Of a DNA stretch of 40,278 nt, positions 18,966 to 26,432 are shown piece by piece (positions within the stretch are counted from its first letter, which is position 1; every line of letters starts with the position of its first letter). The position numbers and the translations under genes are program-made. Where the stretch lies: assembly GCA_964614585.1 (NCBI GenBank), contig CAZTLW010000005.1, positions 1-40,278 of the forward strand, read 5' to 3'. The notes below the pieces were generated by a model, which worked only from the letters and a program-made list of their open reading frames with translations, searched no databases and was not told where the DNA came from. This stretch comes from JAHEFX01 sp964614585 (lineage in GTDB: Bacteria; Actinomycetota; Acidimicrobiia; Spongiisociales; JAENVV01).

Positions 18966-20147
18966 ATGGGCATCCTCGACGGCATCCGCGTCCTCGACTT
19001 CGGCCGGTACATCGCCGGCCCGTTCTGCGCCACCCTGCTCGGCGACCTCGGTGCCGAGGTCATCCGGGTGGAGAAGCGCTCGGGGGGTGAGGACCGCTTC
19101 CTGTCGCCCATTGCCGCCGACGGCACCGGGGCGACCCTGGTGAACCTCGGCCGGAACAAGGAGGGGATGACCCTCGACCCCCGCACCGAAGGTGGTGCCG
19201 AGGTGCTCCGCCGACTCGTCCGGACCGCCGACGTCGTGCTCGCCAACCTGCCCCAGGCCGGTCTCCGCCGCATGGGCCTCGACTACCCGTCGGTCTCGGC
19301 CCTGAAGCCGGACATCGTCCTCACCACCGTCGACGCCTACGGCGACCACGGCCCGTACGCCGACCGGGTCGGGTTCGACGGGGTCGGCCAGGCGATGAGC
19401 GGCAATGCCTTCCTCACCGGGCCCCCCGGTCACCCGACCCGCGCCTACGTGCCCTGGGTGGACTTCGGCACCGCCTCCCTCGCCGCCTTCGCCACCGTGG
19501 CGGCTCTCTGGCACCGGGACCGCACGGGGGAGGGCCAGCACGTGCAGGCGGCGCTGCTCCGCACCGCCCTGCAGTTCAACTCGTTCACGCTCACCGAGGA
19601 GGCGGTCATCGGCAAGGGCCGGGTCTCCACCCACAACCGGGGCCAGACGAGCGGGCCGACCGACCTGTTCCGGGCGACCGACGGCTGGCTGGTGTTGCAG
19701 GTGGTTGGGAACCCGATCTTCGCGCGGGTCGCGCGCCTGATGGGTCGCGAGGACTGGCTCGAGGACCCTCGTTTCGCCACGGACGACGGGCGTGGTGAGC
19801 ACGGCGAGGAGCTCAGCGAGGTGATCGCGGCCTGGGTGGCCGGTCGGACTCGTGGAGAGGCGATCGAGGCGTTCAACGATGCCGGTATCCCCAGCGCCCC
19901 GGTCTACGACGCCGCCGCCGCGCTGGCCGATCCTCACATCGTCGAGACGGGCATGTTGGTGGTGGCCCCGTACCCGGGCTCCCCGGTGCCCACGCCCATC
20001 GTCGGCTCGCCGATCTCGATGTCGGCGACGCCGCCGGTCGACCCGTCCCCGGCGCCGACGTTGGGCCAGCACACCGACCAGGTGCTCGCCTCGCTCGGGT
20101 ACGCCGCCGACGAGATCGCCGCGCTCCGGGCCGAGGGCGCCATCTGA
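18966..20147 (+). CDS. CaiB/BaiF family (class III) CoA-transferase
   Basis: A 393-residue cytoplasmic enzyme that moves CoA between carboxylic acids. The N-terminus LDGIRVLDFGRYIAGPFCAT and the following LGDLGAEVIRVEKRSGGEDR are diagnostic. The conserved Asp region is YVPWVDFGTASLAAFATVAA, followed by DRTGEGQHVQAALLRTALQF, as in formyl-CoA transferase where this Asp carries the acyl anhydride. The C-terminal part has GIPSAPVYD. Length is typical. The substrate is unknown; nothing adjacent (permeases, small envelope genes) identifies it. Confidence 0.92.
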   Translation: MGILDGIRVLDFGRYIAGPFCATLLGDLGAEVIRVEKRSGGEDRFLSPIAADGTGATLVNLGRNKEGMTLDPRTEGGAEVLRRLVRTADVVLANLPQAGLRRMGLDYPSVSALKPDIVLTTVDAYGDHGPYADRVGFDGVGQAMSGNAFLTGPPGHPTRAYVPWVDFGTASLAAFATVAALWHRDRTGEGQHVQAALLRTALQFNSFTLTEEAVIGKGRVSTHNRGQTSGPTDLFRATDGWLVLQVVGNPIFARVARLMGREDWLEDPRFATDDGRGEHGEELSEVIAAWVAGRTRGEAIEAFNDAGIPSAPVYDAAAALADPHIVETGMLVVAPYPGSPVPTPIVGSPISMSATPPVDPSPAPTLGQHTDQVLASLGYAADEIAALRAEGAI

Positions 20148-20189
20148 CCGACCCCCTCTTGTGTGCCCCACGGAACGGGGCTACGCTGA

Positions 20190-20411
20190 GTGGTTATGGG
20201 GCTGCTCATGGTGTCAATCGGGCTCGTCGTCGCCGGTCTCGGGATTCTCGGGATCTCGGGCCACCTCGATGCGAGCGCCCTCCGCTGGCTCGGCATGGGA
20301 TCCGCCGACCACCCGACCGTTGCGCGACAGGTCGGCCTCAATCGGTCGCTCTTCGCCCTCGTCGCCGTCTCGGGCCTCGTGCTCGTCGCCGGCGGCCTGC
20401 TCGAGCTCTGA
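20190..20411 (+). CDS. Small two-TM membrane protein
   Basis: A 73-residue hydrophobic protein not assigned to a named family. Hydrophobic segments are at about 3-24 (GLLMVSIGLVVAGLGILGIS) and 51-70 (LFALVAVSGLVLVAGGLLEL), with a short loop between. The start may be GTG 20190 or ATG 20196; the latter gives MGLLMVSIG and looks more natural. It ends 3 nt before the stop of the convergent lipoprotein gene. Confidence 0.6.
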   Translation: MVMGLLMVSIGLVVAGLGILGISGHLDASALRWLGMGSADHPTVARQVGLNRSLFALVAVSGLVLVAGGLLEL

Positions 20412-20414
20412 GGG

Positions 20415-20927
20415 CTACTCCGTCGGCTCGGAGGCCGCCACGCAGTTCGTGGTCCCGTCGCCGTCGGTTCGGAAACAGGTGTTGACCTGGGCGAACGCCC
20501 CGTCGTCGCTCGTCCACATCACGTTCCGGAACTCCTCGCCCTCGCTCTCGAAGCTCGACGAGGAACGACTCCAGTCGGCGAGTCGGTCGTCGAAGAACGC
20601 CACGAGCTCGTCGAAGTCCGAACCCGGGTACTGGAGCGTCACCGCGACCTCCGAGCCCATGACGAAGGAGCTGACGACCTCGCCGCCATCCGGCAGTTCG
20701 ATGGTGAGCTCCTCCGGCACCTCGCCGCCACCGATCGACATCGACCCCTCGTCGGTCTCGACGCGGACCTCACCGCCCTCCTCGTCGATGTCGAATTCGA
20801 CGTTGCCATTCTCGCCCGAGGCTTCGAGGCCCCGCTCGATGGCCCCTTCGGTCAGTTCCTCGACCGCTGCCCCGCAACCCGCCGCCACGACCGCCAGGGC
20901 AGCCAGCACGATGATCATTCGTCGCAT
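20415..20927 (-). CDS. Putative lipoprotein, acidic
   Basis: A 170-residue secreted protein. It has a signal peptide MRRMIIVLAALAVVAAGC with a lipobox (VAAGC) placing the lipidated Cys at residue 18. The mature part is very acidic (DIDEEGGEVRVETDEG) and contains two further Cys near the C-terminus (NTCFRTDGDGTTNC) that may pair. I do not recognise a family. A good AAGGAGG precedes the ATG, and TAGGCT (20958 to 20953) may be its -10 box. It is divergent from deoC. Confidence 0.8.
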   Translation of the reverse strand: MRRMIIVLAALAVVAAGCGAAVEELTEGAIERGLEASGENGNVEFDIDEEGGEVRVETDEGSMSIGGGEVPEELTIELPDGGEVVSSFVMGSEVAVTLQYPGSDFDELVAFFDDRLADWSRSSSSFESEGEEFRNVMWTSDDGAFAQVNTCFRTDGDGTTNCVAASEPTE

Positions 20928-20952
20928 GCCATCCCTCCTTGGTTCGACGCAG

Positions 20953-20958
20953 AGCCTA
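20953..20958 (-). promoter_or_regulatory. -10 box of the lipoprotein gene
   Basis: TAGGCT on the minus strand, 25 nt before the ATG at 20927, leaving a short leader that carries AAGGAGG. Confidence 0.4.
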
Positions 20959-21006
20959 CGCGGTTCCCGCCCCGGTCGGTCGAGAACGGCGGCGCCGTGG
21001 CCGCCC

Positions 21007-21012
21007 TAGCAT
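21007..21012 (+). promoter_or_regulatory. -10 box of deoC
   Basis: TAGCAT with 8 nt before the ATG at 21021, the leaderless spacing. This argues against starting at the upstream in-frame codon at 20997, which would precede the promoter. Confidence 0.5.
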
Positions 21013-21020
21013 CGCCCGCC

Positions 21021-21971
21021 ATGTCCTCCCCGGCCATCGCCGAGCCGTTGCTGCGCCCCGTCACGCCGACGGCGATCCGGGCGTTCCTCGGCTCGGTGCC
21101 CACCGTCGACGAGGTGGCGGTGGCCGGGCGGGTCGCCGACCTCGCCACCCGATCCATCAAGCGCGAGTCCAAGGCGGCGGCGCTGGAGCTGGCGATCCGG
21201 ATGACGGACCTCACCACCCTCGAGGGAGCCGACACACCGGGCAAGGTCCGCCAACTCGCCGCCAAGGCCGTGACGCCCGACCCCACCGACCCGACGATCC
21301 CTTCGGCGGCGGCCGTGTGCGTCTACCCGGCGATGGTCCCCCACGCCGTCGAGGCGGTGGCGGGCAGCGGCGTGTCGGTGGCGGCGGTCGCCACCTACTT
21401 CCCCTCCGGGCAGGCGCCGCTCGAGGTCAAGTTGGCCGACACCGCCGCGGCGGTCGCCGCCGGCGCCGACGAGATCGACATGGTCATCGACCGGGGCGCC
21501 TTCCTGTCGGGCGACCACCTCAAGGTCTACGAGGAGATCGTGGCCACCAAGGAGACCTGTGGCGACGCCCACCTCAAGGTCATCCTCGAGACCGGCGAGT
21601 TGGCCACCTTCGACGCCGTCCGGCAGGCCTCGATGCTCGCCATGGCGGCCGGCGCCGACTTCATCAAGACCTCCACCGGGAAGGTGGCGCCCGCCGCCAC
21701 CCGGGAGGTCACGCTCGTCATGTTGGAGGCCATCCGCGACTTCCACGCCCTCACCGGCCGCGAGATCGGCATGAAGCCCGCCGGGGGGATCCGGGTCGCC
21801 AAGGACGCGATCCGCTACCTGGTGCTCCTCCACGAGACGCTCGGCACCCGCTGGATGACCCCCGACCGATTCCGCTTCGGGGCCTCGTCGCTCCTCAACG
21901 ACCTCCTGATGCAGGTCCGCTGGCTCCGCGAAGGCCGCTACCAGGCCGCCCCCTACTTCACGAAGGACTGA
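21021..21971 (+). CDS. deoC: Deoxyribose-phosphate aldolase
   Basis: A 316-residue class I aldolase splitting 2-deoxyribose 5-phosphate into glyceraldehyde 3-phosphate and acetaldehyde. The Schiff-base Lys216 lies in GADFIKTSTGK. Other conserved segments are VCVYPAMVPHAVEAVAGSGV, then SVAAVATYFPSG, and GADEIDMVIDRGAF. It is longer than E. coli DeoC and matches the longer actinobacterial type. Two aldehyde dehydrogenase genes follow at once and could oxidise the acetaldehyde or a related aldehyde. The start is set by the -10 box 8 nt upstream. Confidence 0.95.
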   Translation: MSSPAIAEPLLRPVTPTAIRAFLGSVPTVDEVAVAGRVADLATRSIKRESKAAALELAIRMTDLTTLEGADTPGKVRQLAAKAVTPDPTDPTIPSAAAVCVYPAMVPHAVEAVAGSGVSVAAVATYFPSGQAPLEVKLADTAAAVAAGADEIDMVIDRGAFLSGDHLKVYEEIVATKETCGDAHLKVILETGELATFDAVRQASMLAMAAGADFIKTSTGKVAPAATREVTLVMLEAIRDFHALTGREIGMKPAGGIRVAKDAIRYLVLLHETLGTRWMTPDRFRFGASSLLNDLLMQVRWLREGRYQAAPYFTKD

Positions 21972-21975
21972 CCGC

Positions 21976-23469
21976 GTGCCCGACGACGCCATCCCGCCCG
22001 CCACGACGTCCGAGTCCCCACCGGCGACCCTCGACTGGTCGTACGAGCCGTCACTGGAGTCGACCGACGTCGTCTCCATCCCGGCCACCCAGGGCCTCTG
22101 GATCGGTGGGGCCGAGGTGGCCCCGGCCTCCGGGCGGACGTTCGACACCGTGAACCCGGCGACCGAGGAGCCGCTCGGGGCGGTGGCCGAGGCGGACGAG
22201 GCCGACGTCGACCGGGCCGTCACCGCCGCCCGGACGGCCTGGGAGTCGGGGTGGCGGGACCTCCCGGGTGCCGAGCGGGCCAAGTACCTGTTCCGGATGG
22301 CCCGGCTGCTCCAGGAGCGGGCCCGGGAGTTCGCCGTCCTCGAGACGATGGACGGCGGCAAGCCGATCCGCGAAGCCCGCGACTTCGACATCCCGACCGC
22401 CGCCGCCCACTTCTTCTACTACGCCGGGTGGGCCGACAAGCTCGAGTACGCCTTCCCGGGGCCCGCCCCTCGCCCGCTCGGCGTCGCCGGCCAGGTCATC
22501 CCCTGGAACTTCCCGCTGCTCATGTTGGCCTGGAAGGTCGCGCCGGCGTTGGCCGCCGGCAACACGGTCGTCCTCAAGCCCGCCGAGACGACGTCGCTCA
22601 CGGCCCTGGAGTTCGCCCGGCTGTCGGCGGAGGCCGGCCTCCCCGACGGGGTCCTCAACGTCGTCACCGGCGCCGGGGCGACCGGGGCGACGCTCGTGTC
22701 CCACCCCGGCGTGGACAAGGTCGCCTTCACCGGTTCGACGGCGGTCGGCAAGCGCATCCAGCAGGCCGTGGCCGGCACCGACAAGCGGGTCACCCTCGAG
22801 CTCGGCGGCAAGGCAGCCCACGTCGTCTTCGATGACGCCCCGCTCGACCAGGCCATCGAGGGGGTCGTCAACGGCATCTTCTTCAACCAGGGCCACGTCT
22901 GCTGCGCCGGTTCCCGGCTGCTGGTGCAGGAGTCCATCCACGACCTGTTCGTCGAGAAGCTGAAGGATCGCCTCGACCTGCTGCGGGTCGGGGACCCGCT
23001 CGACAAGAACACCGACATCGGGGCCATCAACTCGGCCGAGCAGCTGGAGCGGATCCGCGCGCTCGTCGCCGAGGGCGAGACGGCCGGCGGGGAGCGGTGG
23101 CAACCGGCCTGCGACCTGCCCGAGCGAGGCTTCTGGTTCCCCCCGACGCTCTTCCTCGGCGTCTCCCAGTCGCACCGGATCGCCCAGGAGGAGATCTTCG
23201 GCCCCGTGCTCTCGATCCTGACGTTCCGCACCCCCGAGGAGGCGGTGGAGAAGGCCAACAACACCCCCTACGGCCTCTCGGCCGGCGTGTGGACGCAGAA
23301 GGGCTCCCGGATCCTCTGGATGGCCGACCGGCTCGAGGCCGGGGTGGTCTGGGCCAACACCTACAACCGCTTCGACCCGGCGTCGCCCTTCGGCGGCTAC
23401 AAGGAGTCCGGGTTCGGGCGAGAGGGCGGCCGCCACGGCCTGCTCCCCTACGTGGCGGGGCTGGCATGA
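21976..23469 (+). CDS. Aldehyde dehydrogenase, catalytic
   Basis: A 497-residue NAD(P)-dependent aldehyde dehydrogenase. It has the cofactor motif GQVIPWNFPLLMLAWKVAPA, the Rossmann turn FTGSTAVGKRI, the general base Glu in LELGGKAAHVVF and the nucleophile Cys309 in NQGHVCCAGSR. The C-terminal domain has EEIFGPVLSI and YGLSAGVWT. The start is GTG, 4 nt after the deoC stop. It overlaps the next gene by ATGA. Together with its half-length partner it may form an ALDH16-like enzyme (see findings). Confidence 0.93.
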   Translation: MPDDAIPPATTSESPPATLDWSYEPSLESTDVVSIPATQGLWIGGAEVAPASGRTFDTVNPATEEPLGAVAEADEADVDRAVTAARTAWESGWRDLPGAERAKYLFRMARLLQERAREFAVLETMDGGKPIREARDFDIPTAAAHFFYYAGWADKLEYAFPGPAPRPLGVAGQVIPWNFPLLMLAWKVAPALAAGNTVVLKPAETTSLTALEFARLSAEAGLPDGVLNVVTGAGATGATLVSHPGVDKVAFTGSTAVGKRIQQAVAGTDKRVTLELGGKAAHVVFDDAPLDQAIEGVVNGIFFNQGHVCCAGSRLLVQESIHDLFVEKLKDRLDLLRVGDPLDKNTDIGAINSAEQLERIRALVAEGETAGGERWQPACDLPERGFWFPPTLFLGVSQSHRIAQEEIFGPVLSILTFRTPEEAVEKANNTPYGLSAGVWTQKGSRILWMADRLEAGVVWANTYNRFDPASPFGGYKESGFGREGGRHGLLPYVAGLA

Positions 23470-24320
23470 GCCGCCTCGACGTCCACAAGACCTACAAGCT
23501 CTACGTCGGCGGGGCGTTCCCCCGGTCGGAGTCCGGCCGGGTGCTCCCGGCCACGGATGCCACCGGCGAGATCGTCGCCCGCGTCGCCCACGCCTCCCGC
23601 AAGGACTTGCGCGACGCCGTGCGGATCGCCCGGGGTGCCCACCCCGGATGGGCCGGCCGCACGGCCTACAACCGGGGTCAGGTCCTCTACCGCATCGCCG
23701 AGATGGTCGAGGATCGCCGGTCGACGTTCGTCGACCAACTCGCCATCGACGGCCGGTCGCCGGAGGCGGCGATGGCCGAGGTCGAGGCTGCCATCGATCG
23801 GATCGTCTGGTACGCGGGGTGGGCGGACAAGTTCGCCCAGGTGTTCGGCAACCTGAATCCCGTGGCGGGTCCCTACTTCAACATCTCGACGCCCGAGCCG
23901 ACGGGCGTCGTCGGTGTCATCGCCCCCTCCGAGCCGCCGTTGCTCGGCCTCGTCTCGACCCTGCTGCCGGTGCTCGTGCCCGGCAACACCGCCGTGGTGG
24001 TGGCCTCGGACCGCTGGCCCCTCACGGCGGTGACCTTCGCCGAGGCGCTGGCCACGGCCGACGTCCCCCCCGGGGTGGTGAACCTGCTCACCGGGCGGGC
24101 CGAGGAGTTGGTGGGCCATCTCGCCGCCCACCTCGACGTGAATGCCCTCGACCTCTCGGGAGCCGACCGTGGGCTGGTGGCGGCGGCGCAGGAGGCGGCG
24201 GCCGGCAACGTCAAACGTGTGCACGCCGACCCGCCCGAGGACTGGTGGGAGGCCCAGAGCCCCTATCGCATCGCCGCCTTCACCGAGACGAAGACCGTCT
24301 GGCACCCCAAGGGTCGCTGA
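23466..24320 (+). CDS. Half-length, catalytically dead aldehyde dehydrogenase paralogue
   Basis: A 284-residue protein similar to the first part of aldehyde dehydrogenases: YKLYVGGAFPRSESGRVLPA, then the cofactor-domain region TGVVGVIAPSEPPLLGLVST (SEPP replacing the usual PWNFP), then VVNLLTGRAEELVGHLAAHL. It stops before the catalytic Cys, and the Glu motif ELGGK is also absent. The clean ATGA overlap, intact reading frame and lack of aldehyde dehydrogenase sequence downstream argue that this is a real short gene, not a frameshift. Related actinobacterial clusters, as I recall, carry the same deoC-long-short order. It is probably a structural or regulatory partner of the preceding enzyme. 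Confidence 0.85.
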   Translation: MSRLDVHKTYKLYVGGAFPRSESGRVLPATDATGEIVARVAHASRKDLRDAVRIARGAHPGWAGRTAYNRGQVLYRIAEMVEDRRSTFVDQLAIDGRSPEAAMAEVEAAIDRIVWYAGWADKFAQVFGNLNPVAGPYFNISTPEPTGVVGVIAPSEPPLLGLVSTLLPVLVPGNTAVVVASDRWPLTAVTFAEALATADVPPGVVNLLTGRAEELVGHLAAHLDVNALDLSGADRGLVAAAQEAAAGNVKRVHADPPEDWWEAQSPYRIAAFTETKTVWHPKGR

Positions 24321-24379
24321 CCGGGGCGGGCGGCCGCGTGGCCGAGCCGAGGACTCGCCGCCCATCGACGCTCCCACCC

Positions 24380-24430
24380 CGTTCTTGTGTCGTTCAGCCC
24401 CCTCCTGAAGGGCTGGACGACACAAGAACG
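24380..24430 (+). repeat. Palindromic element copy C (51 bp)
   Basis: Perfect 13-bp arms CGTTCTTGTGTCG (24380-24392) and CGACACAAGAACG (24418-24430) around a 25-nt centre with an inner 6-bp stem CAGCCC/GGGCTG. It lies between the convergent aldehyde dehydrogenase and LCP genes; taken as the reference orientation. Confidence 0.9.
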
Positions 24431-24450
24431 CTTCCGGCGGGGGCGAGTGC

Positions 24451-25449
24451 TCAGTCGACCGGGAGTGGGCGGCCGTTGGCGAACGCCTCGAGGAGCGCAC
24501 CGGCATCCGGTTCGACCGGCACCACGAACGACGTGCCGCCCTCGTTGGAGATCCGCACCGGCAGCGCGGTCGCCTCGGTCACCGAGGAGGTCTGCATCCC
24601 CCAGGCCAGCCGGACGAGGGCCCCGGGGCCGGTGTCGGCGTCGGCCGTGAGGTAGGCGGTCGCCGACAGGGCGGCCCGGGGGGCTCGCAGCAGCCCGAGC
24701 GGCGACGATGCCTGGTCGATGATCTGCAGGAGCACCTCGCGCTGACGACCGGTGCGGGCGATGTCGCCGCCGCCGGCGGCGACCCACGACCCGTCCCGCA
24801 GTTCCTCGAGGCTGCGGGAGCGGACATAGGCGAGGGCGGTGGCGCCGTCGACGGTCTGGCGGCCGGCGGGGACGTCGAGTCCCGACTTCGGGTCCCGGGA
24901 CGGGTATGGGAACTCCAACTCCACCCCGCCGAGCGCGTCGACGATCTCGGCGAAGCCGCCGAAGCCCACCTCGAGGTAGTGGTCGGGGCGGATCCCGGTG
25001 GCGCGGGCCACCGTCTCGACGAGCAGGTCGGGGCCGCCGAGGGCGTAGGCGGCGTTGATCTTGTTCGTGCCGTACCCGGGGACGTCCACCTTGAGGTCCC
25101 GGGGCAGCGACACGACCTGCCGACGACCATCGGTGGCCTGCACGAGCATCACGACGTCGGCTCGCGAGCCGCCGAAGTCCCCGAAGGAGCCCTCGAGGTC
25201 GTCGGGCAGGAACTCGCGACTGTCGGAGCCGACCACCAGCCACACCTGGCCGTCGGAGCCGAGGGCGGGCAGCGTGCCGGCGTCCTGCATCCGGGCCTGG
25301 GTGATCGCCAGCACCGCGGCGGCGGCGCCGACCACGGCGATGAGCAGGGCGAGGATCACCAGCACCCAGCGCTGCCCACGGGAGAATCGGCGGCGACGGG
25401 ATGGCGCGGGCTGGGGAGCGGGCGGTGGGGCGGTGGGGGAGGCGGTCAT
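24451..25449 (-). CDS. LytR-CpsA-Psr (LCP) family protein
   Basis: A 332-residue envelope protein. It has a Pro-rich cytoplasmic N-terminus, one TM at about 28-50 (WVLVILALLIAVVGAAAAVL) and an extracytoplasmic LCP domain. Conserved LCP residues are visible: GSDSR, SRADVVMLV, SLPRDLKVDVPG, KINAAYALGG and ARTGRQREVL. LCP enzymes transfer undecaprenyl-linked glycopolymers onto the cell wall. No polymer-synthesis genes are adjacent. The ATG is supported by TACCGT 9 nt upstream. Confidence 0.92.
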   Translation of the reverse strand: MTASPTAPPPAPQPAPSRRRRFSRGQRWVLVILALLIAVVGAAAAVLAITQARMQDAGTLPALGSDGQVWLVVGSDSREFLPDDLEGSFGDFGGSRADVVMLVQATDGRRQVVSLPRDLKVDVPGYGTNKINAAYALGGPDLLVETVARATGIRPDHYLEVGFGGFAEIVDALGGVELEFPYPSRDPKSGLDVPAGRQTVDGATALAYVRSRSLEELRDGSWVAAGGGDIARTGRQREVLLQIIDQASSPLGLLRAPRAALSATAYLTADADTGPGALVRLAWGMQTSSVTEATALPVRISNEGGTSFVVPVEPDAGALLEAFANGRPLPVD

Positions 25450-25458
25450 GGCCGGTGA

Positions 25459-25464
25459 ACGGTA
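25459..25464 (-). promoter_or_regulatory. -10 box of the LCP gene
   Basis: TACCGT on the minus strand with 9 nt before the ATG at 25449; leaderless spacing. Confidence 0.45.
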
Positions 25465-25493
25465 TCGGCGGCCGGCCCATATGACCGGCTGGA

Positions 25494-25895
25494 TCAGGAT
25501 TCCAGGTCGACCTCGACCGTCGACCCGCAGAACCCGGCGACGGAGTCGCGGGCGGCCACCGTCACCGACGCCACCCCGTTTGGGATCGGGACACCCGAGA
25601 GCGAGCGCGTGAACGGTTGTTCCTCGACGTGGGGGTGGGCGAGTTCCCGGGTGCCCGCCACGGTGCCGTCGGGAAGGCGGACCTCCCAGGCGTCGGCGTA
25701 CTTCTCCCAGCCGGTGTCGGCCGAAGCAACGGTGACCTCGAATCGCCAGGTCCCGTCGCCCTCGGCCGTCGCCTCCGCCGTCACCACGTCGGCGCAGCCG
25801 TCACCCGAGATCGTGGTCGTCGGGTCGTCGGCGACGGTCCCGGCGCAGGCGGCCGCCGCAATGGCAATGGCGAGAACGGATAGCAGGCGTTGCAC
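25494..25895 (-). CDS. Putative secreted lipoprotein
   Basis: A 133-residue protein with an N-terminal signal (VQRLLSVLAIAIAAAACAG) whose AAAAC segment can serve as a lipobox, Cys at residue 17. The rest is a small beta-rich domain (GTWRFEVTVASADTGWEKYA, DAWEVRLPDGTVAGTRELAH) with two more Cys (DGCADVV and GFCGSTV) that may form a disulfide. I do not recognise a named family. The GTG start is supported by GACAAT 6 nt upstream. It is divergent from ppa. Confidence 0.75.
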   Translation of the reverse strand: MQRLLSVLAIAIAAAACAGTVADDPTTTISGDGCADVVTAEATAEGDGTWRFEVTVASADTGWEKYADAWEVRLPDGTVAGTRELAHPHVEEQPFTRSLSGVPIPNGVASVTVAARDSVAGFCGSTVEVDLES

Positions 25896-25901
25896 GCGTC
25901 G

Positions 25902-25907
25902 ATTGTC
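25902..25907 (-). promoter_or_regulatory. Possible -10 box of the lipoprotein gene
   Basis: GACAAT on the minus strand, 6 nt before the GTG at 25895. It departs from TAnnnT at the first base, so this is weaker than the others. The divergent ppa box is 14 bp away. Confidence 0.3.
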
Positions 25908-25921
25908 CCATCCCGGTGCCC

Positions 25922-25927
25922 TAGCCT
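25922..25927 (+). promoter_or_regulatory. -10 box of ppa
   Basis: TAGCCT with 7 nt before the GTG at 25935; leaderless spacing, which helps choose the GTG over upstream in-frame codons. Confidence 0.5.
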
Positions 25928-25934
25928 GCGGGCC

Positions 25935-26423
25935 GTGCCGCTCACGATGGTCGTCGAGGTCCCGAAGGGGAGCCGGAACAAGTACGAGATGGACCACGAG
26001 ACGGGGGCCATCGTCCTCGACCGGATGCTCTTCACCGCCACGCGCTACCCGGCCGACTACGGGTTCATCCCCGACACCCTCGCCGACGATGGCGACCCCC
26101 TCGACGCGCTGGCGCTGGTCAGCGAGCCGACCTTCCCCGGGTGCCGCATCCACATCCGTCCGATCGGCTTGTTCGTCATGGTCGACGAGGGCCAGGACGA
26201 CCACAAGGTGCTCGGCGTCCCCGAGGGCGACCCGGTGTGGGCCCAGGCCCGGGATCTCGACGACGTGCCCGTCCACCTGCTCCGCGAACTCGAGCACTTC
26301 TTCTCCGTCTACAAGGACCTCGAGGACGCCAAGACCGACACGAAGGGGTGGCGGCCGGCCGCCGAGGTCGGGCCGATCCTCGAGCGGGCCCGTGCCGCCC
26401 ACCGACCCCCCGGGCACGACTAG
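25935..26423 (+). CDS. ppa: Inorganic pyrophosphatase (family I)
   Basis: A 162-residue soluble enzyme hydrolysing pyrophosphate to phosphate. It has the family motifs VEVPKGSRNKYEMD, RYPADYGFIPDTLADDGDPL with the metal-binding Asp cluster (DGDPLDALAL), and DDHKVLGVP. The length equals other actinobacterial Ppa proteins. It diverges from the lipoprotein gene, and the FAD oxidoreductase gene follows after 9 nt. Confidence 0.96.
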   Translation: MPLTMVVEVPKGSRNKYEMDHETGAIVLDRMLFTATRYPADYGFIPDTLADDGDPLDALALVSEPTFPGCRIHIRPIGLFVMVDEGQDDHKVLGVPEGDPVWAQARDLDDVPVHLLRELEHFFSVYKDLEDAKTDTKGWRPAAEVGPILERARAAHRPPGHD

Positions 26424-26432
26424 GAGCCGACG

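Noticed and set aside
20153..20177. TCTTGTGT followed by GGAACGGGG, resembling the 51-bp element
   Set aside because: Only 8 bases match the left arm, the spacing is wrong and the arms do not pair; probably chance or too decayed to claim.
23466..24320. Frameshifted or truncated remnant of a full aldehyde dehydrogenase
   Set aside because: It has a coupled ATG, an intact frame and no aldehyde dehydrogenase C-terminal sequence in any frame in the 130 bp that follow.
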